Assembly: GCA_017456015.1 (NCBI GenBank)
Contig: JAFTLL010000020.1
Span: forward strand, 1-5,406
DNA length: 5,406 bases
Origin: Clostridia bacterium
Lineage (GTDB): Bacteria > Bacillota_A > Clostridia > Oscillospirales > Acutalibacteraceae
Direction: 5' to 3'
In this document: piece after piece, positions 1 through 5,406 of the stretch
Layout: every line of letters begins with the position of its first letter
How positions within the stretch are numbered: the stretch's first letter is position 1
Made by a program: the position numbers and the translations under genes
Notes under the pieces: generated by a model
The model's database searches: none
What the model was told of the DNA's origin: nothing
The model's input: only the letters and a program-made list of their open reading frames with translations

Positions 1-2
1 TT

Positions 3-1118
3 GCTGACGGTTTATATCAAGGGTTTAATGTTACCATCCCCTACAAAACAGCCATTATCCCCTATTGTGACGAATTGGATGCGCTTTCTGCGCGTATGGG
101 GAGTGTAAATACGGTTTACTTTAAAAACGGGAAAACGGTCGGTTATAATACAGATTATTTCGGTTTTCGGTATTTGTTAGAGCAAAACGGTATTTCGGTT
201 TCCGGCTGTAAAGTCCTTGTCCTCGGCAGCGGCGGTGCGAGTCTTACGGTACGCGCTGTTTTAGGAGATTTACAGGTGGGTGAAATTGTGGTTATTTCCC
301 GTTCGGGAAAAGATAACTACGAAAACATTTCCCAACACTATGATGCAGATATGATTGTAAATACGACACCCGTAGGCATGTATCCAAACAATCTGCAAAG
401 CCCGATTGAATTGCAAGAATTCAAGAACTGCCGCACGGTAGTCGATTTGATTTATAATCCCCTTCGCACAAAACTCTTGCTCGACGCAGAGCGTTTGGGT
501 ATGCGGTCGGTAAATGGATTAACCATGCTTGTTGCACAGGCTAAGCGCGCAGCAGAACTTTTTACGGGAACGGACATTTCAAACAATGAAATTAAAAAAA
601 CAGTTGCCGCCATGCAGCAAGAATTTTGCAGTTTGGTTTTGGTTGGAATGCCTGGATGCGGAAAAAGTACGGTGGGAAAACGGTTGGCCGAGTACAGCGG
701 CAAAATTTTTATGGATACAGATGATATGGTGGTGTCTGCCACAGGCACAGATATTCCCACTTTGTTTGCAACCCAGGGCGAGGCTGTGTTCCGCAAACTG
801 GAAACCGATGCGGTATTACAGGCAACCAAGCAACTTGGTGCAGTGATTGCTACCGGCGGCGGAGTGGTTTTAAAAGAAATCAACTGCCTGGCTTTACGAC
901 AAAACGCAAAGGTTGTTTTTTTAAGCCGCCCTGTGGATGAGCTTGCAACGGCCGGTCGACCCTTATCCAAAGATCGAAAGGCAGTGTGTGAGCTCTTGGC
1001 CCAGCGTTTGCCTCTATATCGCGCTGTAAGCGATTTTGAGGTTGCGGTAGACAAAAATCCCGAGGTTACCTGCAAAAGAATATTGGAGGCCATAAAAAAT
1101 GAAGATTTTAGTGATTAA
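3..1118 (+). CDS. aroE-aroK: Bifunctional shikimate dehydrogenase / shikimate kinase (AroE-AroK fusion), 5' end cut by window edge
   Basis: The frame is open from the left edge (first full codon at base 3), so the real start lies outside. The AroE part reduces 3-dehydroshikimate to shikimate with NADPH; the kinase part phosphorylates shikimate with ATP. Both are cytosolic. AroE signatures seen: GFNVTIPYK (catalytic Lys at 45-47), GYNTD (catalytic Asp at 153-155), nucleotide-binding GSGGAS (225-242), NTTPVGM (360-380) and the C-terminal GLTMLVAQA (516-542). About 50 N-terminal residues are missing compared with E. coli AroE. After a short linker (about 570-626) comes a complete shikimate kinase domain: Walker A GMPGCGKST (645-671), DTD shikimate/Mg site (714-722), FRKLE (789-803), GGG (855-863), lid Arg in GRPL (957-959) and substrate Arg in RLPLY (1005-1007). 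There is no stop, frameshift or internal ribosome site between the halves, so I read a true fusion. Its 3' end overlaps aroQ. The identity of both domains is firm. Confidence 0.95.
   Translation, partial: ADGLYQGFNVTIPYKTAIIPYCDELDALSARMGSVNTVYFKNGKTVGYNTDYFGFRYLLEQNGISVSGCKVLVLGSGGASLTVRAVLGDLQVGEIVVISRSGKDNYENISQHYDADMIVNTTPVGMYPNNLQSPIELQEFKNCRTVVDLIYNPLRTKLLLDAERLGMRSVNGLTMLVAQAKRAAELFTGTDISNNEIKKTVAAMQQEFCSLVLVGMPGCGKSTVGKRLAEYSGKIFMDTDDMVVSATGTDIPTLFATQGEAVFRKLETDAVLQATKQLGAVIATGGGVVLKEINCLALRQNAKVVFLSRPVDELATAGRPLSKDRKAVCELLAQRLPLYRAVSDFEVAVDKNPEVTCKRILEAIKNEDFSD
1085..1089 (+). promoter_or_regulatory. Ribosome binding site of aroQ
   Basis: GGAGG lies 9 bases before the ATG at 1099, inside the last codons of the upstream fusion gene. 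This supports ATG 1099 as the aroQ start and suggests translational coupling, because ribosomes finishing the fusion gene at 1118 pass directly over this site. Confidence 0.85.
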
Positions 1119-1524
1119 CGGGCCGAACATCAATATGCTCGGCATAAGAGAACCAGATATTTACGGTAAAGACACATATGATGCACTTTGCAGGCAAATC
1201 AAAGCGCATTGCGCGGCAAAGCAGGTCGATGTTTCCTTTTTTCAATCGAACTATGAAGGTGCCATCGTTGATGCAATTCAAAAAGCCTATTTCGATAAGA
1301 TAGATGGTATCGTTATCAATCCGGCTGCTTATACCCATACAAGTGTTGCGATTTTAGATGCTTTAAAGGCAGTTGGAATTCCGACTGTGGAGGTACATAT
1401 TTCGGATATCAACAGCCGTGATACCTTTCGCAAACACTCCTACATCAGTGCTGTCTGTCAAAAGACAATTTGCGGCAAAGGTTTTGCCGGATACATTGAG
1501 GCCATAGACCATTTATTGACATAA
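1099..1524 (+). CDS. aroQ: Type II 3-dehydroquinate dehydratase
   Basis: This enzyme removes water from 3-dehydroquinate to give 3-dehydroshikimate, the substrate of the AroE domain encoded just upstream. The type II family forms cytosolic dodecamers of small flavodoxin-like subunits. At 141 residues it has the usual family length. Motifs seen: the N-terminal strand MKILVINGPNINMLG, the mobile loop REPDIYG with Arg17 and catalytic Tyr22, QSNYEG (residues 49-54), INPAAYTHTS with Asn74 and catalytic His80, VEVHIS with His100, and SRDTFRKHS with the substrate Arg. The commonly seen HISN is HISD here, a mild substitution. The start has a good GGAGG and overlaps the end of the fusion gene by 20 bases in another frame. 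It is the last gene of the operon, with a terminator 12 bases after the stop codon. Confidence 0.97.
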   Translation: MKILVINGPNINMLGIREPDIYGKDTYDALCRQIKAHCAAKQVDVSFFQSNYEGAIVDAIQKAYFDKIDGIVINPAAYTHTSVAILDALKAVGIPTVEVHISDINSRDTFRKHSYISAVCQKTICGKGFAGYIEAIDHLLT

Positions 1525-1535
1525 GCGTGATAAGC

Positions 1536-1570
1536 AAAAGAACCCTGTATGAAACAGGGTTCTTTTTTTT
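1536..1570 (+). terminator. Rho-independent terminator of the aro operon, possibly bidirectional
   Basis: AGAACCCTGT (1539-1548) pairs perfectly with ACAGGGTTCT (1554-1563) around a 5-base loop (ATGAA). Three more A-T pairs can extend the stem outward, and a run of eight T (1563-1570) follows. It sits between two convergent genes, 12 bases after the aroQ stop and 10 bases past the polC stop. Read on the - strand, the same hairpin is followed by TTTTGCTT, a weaker U-tract, so it may also end polC transcripts. The + direction is clear; the - direction is inferred. Confidence 0.9.
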
Positions 1571-1579
1571 GCGTCAAAA

Positions 1580-4500
1580 TTAAAACATTGTCATTTGATT
1601 TGAATCCGGAAGCGCGTCCAAAACACCCATTTGGTTCAGCGATTCAATAACCGATTTTGAAACACCGGCTACACTTTGAAATTCATCCTTAGAGATGAAA
1701 CTGCCGTGTTGTGCCGCTTCATATAAAGAAACCGCCGCTTTTTCTCCAACACCGTCCAGTGCTGCGAAAGGCACGCGCATTTTACCGTCTTCTACCAAAT
1801 ATTTCGTTGCATGCGATTTTTTCAAATCAATGGGTAAAATCTCAATTCCGCGACAAAGAATCTCATTAAAGACAAGCAAAGTATCACAAGCATCTTTTTC
1901 TTTTTTACTGGCTTCCTTGTCTTTGAGCCGAATTTCATTGATACGGCGCTTAATGGCTTCCCTGCCTTTGAGAATCGTAGAAAGTTCAACATCTTCGGAG
2001 CGCACTGTGAAATAAGCACAGTAGTATTCAACGGGTCTGTGAACCTTATACCAACCCAAACGCAATGCGGCAATCATATAGGCCGCGGCATGGGCTTTTG
2101 GGAACATATACTTAATTTTAAAACAAGAATCAATATACCATTGCGGCACATTGTTCTCCTTCATTAAACGAATATGCTCCTCGGTCAGTAGTTTCTTGGC
2201 TTTCCCTTTACGAACGATTTCCATGATTTTAAAAGCATCCTTTTTCGGTACGCCTTTATAAATCAAATAGGTCATAATGTTATCACGCGTTCCAATTACA
2301 TCAGAAATCGTACAGGTACCGGAGCGAATCAAATCCTGCGCGTTGCCAAGCCAAACATCGGTGCCGTGTGAAAGACCGGATATCTGTAAAAGGTCAGAAA
2401 AGGTTTTCGGCTTTGTTTCGACCAACATATCCCGAACAAATTTTGTCCCCAGCTCCGGTAAGGTATAGGTACCGGTCAGCGAATCTATATCCTCTGAGGT
2501 TACACCCAGTGCTGCTGTGGAGCCAAACAGACTCATAACATCCGGGTCACTCATACAAACAGAGTTTACGGGGATACCAGTATATTCTTCAAGATATTTG
2601 TAAATCGTCGGCACATCATGGCCTAATTCGTCCAGTTTGAGAATATTATCGTGAATCGAATGGAAATCAAAGTGCGTAGTTATCATATCCGAATCAACAT
2701 CATTTGCCGGGCGCTGCACCGGACAAAAATCATAAATTTCCATATCAGCCGGAACAACAACCATACCGCCGGGATGTTGACCGGTGGTACGCTTGATTTT
2801 ACTCTTGTTGATGGAAACTGCAAGACGTTCTTCTTCACTCTTGCTTAACATCATACCGTAATCCTCAGCATAATGCTTTACAAATCCATAAGCTGTTTTT
2901 TCGGCAACCGTAGCGATGGTGCCGGCTTTAAATACGTTTTGCTCACCAAATAATTCTTCGGTAAAACGGTGAATAAAAGGCTGTACCTCACCCGAAAAGT
3001 TTTGGTCAATATCAGGGACCTTATCACCGTCAAACCCAAGGAAAGTTTCAAACGGAATATCGTGACCGTCACGGTTATAGTCTGCATTGCATTTCGGGCA
3101 TTTTTTCGCCGGCAAATCAAATCCCGAACCGATGCTTCCATCGGTAATCCATTCACTGTGTTTGCAGTTGGGACAAACATAATGAGGCACCAATGGATTG
3201 ACTTCGGAAATACCGGCCATGGTTGCAACAAAGGAGGAACCTACCGAGCCTCGCGACCCGACAAGATAGCCGCGTTTTTCCGATTCGGCCACAAGTTTTT
3301 GTGCGGTAACATACATGACCGAGAATCCGTGCCGAATAATCGAAGAAAGTTCGCGTTCTAACCGGTCATTTACAATCTCCGGTAAGGGGTCACCATACAA
3401 CTCTTTTGCACGACTGCGGGTGATTTCGGTTAAAATATCGTCCGACCCTTCAATTTTCGGCGGATAGTTTCCGTCCGGTATGGCCTTAACGCTGCCATCG
3501 ATGCTGTCTGCAATTTTTTGCGGATTGTCAATTACAATTTCTTTCGCACGCGCACCTAAAAAAGCGAAATCTTCCAACATTTCCGCTGTGGTTTTTAAGT
3601 AAAGCGGCGGCTGCGTTTCGGCATCTTTAAAACCTTGTCCGGCCATCAATATGGTGCGTAGTTTTGCATCCTCTTTATAAAGAAAATGCACGTCACCCGT
3701 AGCCACCACCGGTTTACCGATTTTGTCTGCAACCGCGATAATTTTACGATTTATTTCGTTTAAATCTTCTTCGGAATGCACTATGCCGTTACGTAACATG
3801 AAAGCGTTGTTTCCGTTCGGCTGAATTTCAATATAATCATAAAAGCGTGCAATTTCTTCTATACGCTCTTCCGGGAGATTATCGAGAACCGCTTGGTATA
3901 AATCGCCCTGCTCGCAAGCGCTGCCGATAATCAGACCTTCTCGGTATTTTTCAATAACGCTGCGCGGATAGAGCGGTTTAGCCGGGCGCGGTTTTTGTGG
4001 ATTGTTTTTGTTGTAGGTTTTGCGGAAATAATTCAAATGTGCATAAGAAACCAACCGGTACAGATTTTGAAGTCCGGTTTGATTTTGTACCAGGATAATC
4101 ATGTGATAACGGGTCAATTTTTCAGAGTCGACACCGGTATCAATGGTTTTACCGCCTTGATTATAAACATCATCAACAAAATAGGCCTCTACGCCGTAAA
4201 TCACCTTGAAATTTTCATCTTTTTTTCGAATGGCGTTTAGGGTATTCATGGCTTCCGGAAAGGATTGCACTACACCGTGGTCGGTAATGGCAATGGCCTT
4301 ATGTCCCCATTTAAATGCTTGCTGAATTAGAGCGCTTGCGGGCACAACAGCATCCATAGCTGACATACTGGTGTGCGCATGCAATTCTACGCGTTTCTCT
4401 TCGGCCTCGTCCATCTTTTCATAGGTATCTAAAACGGCAATAGAAAGCGGACGCAATATGTAGCCTTTTTCCCAATCATCAAACTCATAATTACCGCGAA

Positions 4501-5356
4501 CCAGCAAACAGTTCCCCGGTTGAATCGGGTCAAACTGCCCTTCTTTATCTTTGTTGACTATCAGCTTGGCAAAAAGCGAGTTGGTCTTATCAGAAAAAGA
4601 AAAATTGATGAATATTTTATCGCCTTTTTTGGTTGGCTTGACCTCTTTTGAAAAAACTTCACCCCAAACCACAAGTCCGGGTACTTCGGTTGTAACTGTA
4701 TGCATGGGTACAGGTTTACCTGTAATTGGACGCCCGTAAAACAACTGTGCGGAATCAAGATAAATTTGTGAGCCGTCCTCGGGTTTATCATGACGAGTTG
4801 TAGATTTCGGAGCAGTATTTTTCGAGACCGGATTGGGCGCTGTCGGCGTTTGAACCGGTATTTCTGGTGCCGGGCGTACCATTTCAACCGTTTCGGTTAC
4901 GCCGGAGTATGTGATGCCGAGCTCCATGCCGAAAAAGGCTTTGACTGCGGAACATAAATCGGTTTCAAAAGAAGAATTCTTTATGGTGTTTAAACCGCCG
5001 AAAGCCAGCTCAATTTCCAGTTGATTCTCTTGTAAGTGATATTTTGCATTGTTAAAATAACCGTTTAGCGTTGGATTGCGCAATTTTAAAAATTCCACAA
5101 TATCGGCAAGAATTTCGGTATTCGGAACAACCTTTTGAAAATGATACTTTACAGATACTGAGGTGAGGCGAAGTGCGTCAGCAAGTGCGGATTTAAATTT
5201 AGCAATACGTGCAAAGCAAACATATGAATTAAAAACAAGCTCTAAGGCCATCGTACGGCGCGGCTTGTCCACCGAGCAGGAGGTTACTTGCGCATCGGCC
5301 AAATCATCAAAACCCGATATGTAATTGCAAAATAATTGTTCAATGGTTGCTGACAT
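1580..5356 (-). CDS. polC: DNA polymerase III alpha subunit, PolC type, lacking the usual 3'-5' exonuclease domain
   Basis: Main replicative polymerase of the Firmicutes type, acting at the fork with the beta clamp and clamp loader. Domains by residue: N-terminal domain 1-155; Pro/Thr-rich linker 160-195; OB fold about 220-310; PHP domain about 322-560; polymerase core with GSRGSVGSSF (700-709), Cys4 zinc site (C728, C731, C753, C756), catalytic D782 and D784 in PDIDQNFSGE, HPGG (861-864) and third catalytic D909; KAHAAAY (1087-1093); a helix-hairpin-helix-like segment near 1195-1215; and C-terminal QMTMF (1254-1258), matching the clamp-binding QLSLF end of B. subtilis PolC. OB before PHP plus the Cys4 site make it PolC, not DnaE. 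Canonical PolC is about 1437 residues (B. subtilis, from memory); this one is 1258. The missing stretch is the DnaQ-like exonuclease: no FDxETTG motif occurs, and the PHP passes from VEAYFVDD (389-396) to RYHMIILVQNQTG (416-428). The frame is unbroken. ATG 5356 is chosen for its AAAGGA nine bases upstream and its SATIEQLF-type beginning. Confidence 0.97.
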   Translation of the reverse strand: MSATIEQLFCNYISGFDDLADAQVTSCSVDKPRRTMALELVFNSYVCFARIAKFKSALADALRLTSVSVKYHFQKVVPNTEILADIVEFLKLRNPTLNGYFNNAKYHLQENQLEIELAFGGLNTIKNSSFETDLCSAVKAFFGMELGITYSGVTETVEMVRPAPEIPVQTPTAPNPVSKNTAPKSTTRHDKPEDGSQIYLDSAQLFYGRPITGKPVPMHTVTTEVPGLVVWGEVFSKEVKPTKKGDKIFINFSFSDKTNSLFAKLIVNKDKEGQFDPIQPGNCLLVRGNYEFDDWEKGYILRPLSIAVLDTYEKMDEAEEKRVELHAHTSMSAMDAVVPASALIQQAFKWGHKAIAITDHGVVQSFPEAMNTLNAIRKKDENFKVIYGVEAYFVDDVYNQGGKTIDTGVDSEKLTRYHMIILVQNQTGLQNLYRLVSYAHLNYFRKTYNKNNPQKPRPAKPLYPRSVIEKYREGLIIGSACEQGDLYQAVLDNLPEERIEEIARFYDYIEIQPNGNNAFMLRNGIVHSEEDLNEINRKIIAVADKIGKPVVATGDVHFLYKEDAKLRTILMAGQGFKDAETQPPLYLKTTAEMLEDFAFLGARAKEIVIDNPQKIADSIDGSVKAIPDGNYPPKIEGSDDILTEITRSRAKELYGDPLPEIVNDRLERELSSIIRHGFSVMYVTAQKLVAESEKRGYLVGSRGSVGSSFVATMAGISEVNPLVPHYVCPNCKHSEWITDGSIGSGFDLPAKKCPKCNADYNRDGHDIPFETFLGFDGDKVPDIDQNFSGEVQPFIHRFTEELFGEQNVFKAGTIATVAEKTAYGFVKHYAEDYGMMLSKSEEERLAVSINKSKIKRTTGQHPGGMVVVPADMEIYDFCPVQRPANDVDSDMITTHFDFHSIHDNILKLDELGHDVPTIYKYLEEYTGIPVNSVCMSDPDVMSLFGSTAALGVTSEDIDSLTGTYTLPELGTKFVRDMLVETKPKTFSDLLQISGLSHGTDVWLGNAQDLIRSGTCTISDVIGTRDNIMTYLIYKGVPKKDAFKIMEIVRKGKAKKLLTEEHIRLMKENNVPQWYIDSCFKIKYMFPKAHAAAYMIAALRLGWYKVHRPVEYYCAYFTVRSEDVELSTILKGREAIKRRINEIRLKDKEASKKEKDACDTLLVFNEILCRGIEILPIDLKKSHATKYLVEDGKMRVPFAALDGVGEKAAVSLYEAAQHGSFISKDEFQSVAGVSKSVIESLNQMGVLDALPDSNQMTMF
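4103..4177 (-). other. Site in polC where the exonuclease domain is absent (short replacement linker)
   Basis: Residues 394-418 join the two halves of the PHP domain. In B. subtilis PolC, as I recall it, roughly 180-190 residues of DnaQ-like exonuclease lie between the GLEANIVDD and FHVTLLAQN segments. Here the equivalents, GVEAYFVDD and YHMIILVQN, are separated by about 20 polar residues rich in Gly, Asp, Thr and Lys. Both flanks align well with the family, so the loss looks clean and domain-precise. The absence is seen directly; whether it reflects loss or an ancestral state cannot be told from one sequence. Confidence 0.85.
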
Positions 5357-5365
5357 GATTTATAT

Positions 5366-5371
5366 TCCTTT
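5366..5371 (-). promoter_or_regulatory. Ribosome binding site of polC
   Basis: On the - strand, AAAGGA ends 9 bases before the ATG (5356-5354). Its first two bases overlap the TAA stop of the preceding gene, which fixes the polC start and points to coupled translation with that gene. No promoter fits in the 13-base gap. Confidence 0.8.
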
Positions 5372-5406
5372 ATAATTTCTTTATTTCTTCAAGCAGTGCA
5401 GGCAAA
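5370..5406 (-). CDS. C-terminal end of an unidentified upstream gene (partial)
   Basis: On the - strand, one frame is open from the right edge and reads LPALLEEIKKL followed by TAA (5372-5370). The other two forward frames on this strand also stop within the fragment, but earlier and without the close stop-to-ribosome-site arrangement. The stop lies 13 bases before the polC ATG, which is typical operon spacing. Eleven residues are too few to name a product. In several Clostridia the gene before polC is ispG (isoprenoid biosynthesis), and a helical Glu/Lys-rich tail would be compatible, but that is only a guess from gene order. The rest lies outside the window. Confidence 0.5.
   Translation of the reverse strand, partial: LPALLEEIKKL

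Noticed and set aside
75..77. TTG at 75 as start of the aroE-aroK gene
   Set aside because: The frame stays open to the left edge and encodes the essential GFNVTIPYK motif before this codon, so the gene begins outside the window.
452..1093. 213-residue open frame on the - strand opposite aroE-aroK
   Set aside because: It lies wholly antisense to a well-supported gene, has no recognisable motif, and its composition looks like a reversed reading of that gene.
612..1118. A separate shikimate kinase starting at ATG 612
   Set aside because: The bases before it (AAAAAAACAGTTGCCGCC) hold no Shine-Dalgarno site, and the frame is continuous with AroE.
2969..3361. 130-residue open frame on the + strand inside polC
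   Set aside because: It is antisense to the conserved polymerase core, where the polC reading shows catalytic and zinc-binding motifs; no motif of its own.
4103..4177. Exonuclease lost through a frameshift or hidden in another frame
   Set aside because: The reading frame runs unbroken and both PHP flanks are well conserved across only about 20 residues, leaving no room for a hidden exonuclease.
1580..5356. Possibility that the large gene is a DnaE-type polymerase, which naturally lacks an internal exonuclease
   Set aside because: It has the PolC order (N-terminal domain and OB fold before PHP), the Cys4 zinc site, PDIDxNFSGE and the PolC-type C-terminal end, so it is PolC with a missing domain.

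Overview
The window looks like a chromosomal segment from a low-to-moderate GC Firmicute, most likely a member of Clostridia. The main reason is a PolC-type replicative polymerase, which is characteristic of Firmicutes and a few other groups. Supporting evidence is AT-rich, purine-type Shine-Dalgarno sites (GGAGG, AAAGGA) and compact housekeeping operons. I see no mobile elements, CRISPR array, tRNA or rRNA.

Layout. On the + strand, the left fifth carries the end of an aromatic amino acid (shikimate pathway) operon. It starts with a gene cut by the left edge that encodes shikimate dehydrogenase fused in frame to shikimate kinase (AroE-AroK). A type II 3-dehydroquinate dehydratase gene (aroQ) follows, overlapping it by 20 bases. 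Together they cover three consecutive steps: 3-dehydroquinate to 3-dehydroshikimate (AroQ), then to shikimate (AroE part), then to shikimate 3-phosphate (AroK part). A strong hairpin with a T-run closes the operon in the 55-base gap before the next gene.

On the - strand, converging on the aro genes, one large gene fills most of the window (5356 down to 1580). It encodes the alpha subunit of DNA polymerase III, PolC type, 1258 residues. Thirteen bases upstream, the right edge holds the last 11 codons and stop of another - strand gene, so polC is probably translated from a polycistronic message.

Most notable point. This PolC appears to lack the DnaQ-like 3'-5' proofreading exonuclease that is normally inserted in the PHP domain. 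The PHP domain runs through that site with only a short linker. All nine residues expected for a PHP trinuclear metal site are present. The catalytic Asp triad, Cys4 zinc site, OB fold and C-terminal clamp-type motif are kept. The gene therefore looks like an intact, functional polymerase with altered proofreading architecture, not a decayed copy. Smaller points are the AroE-AroK fusion, unusual residues beside the polymerase catalytic aspartates, and a basic/proline-rich insertion in the PHP domain.
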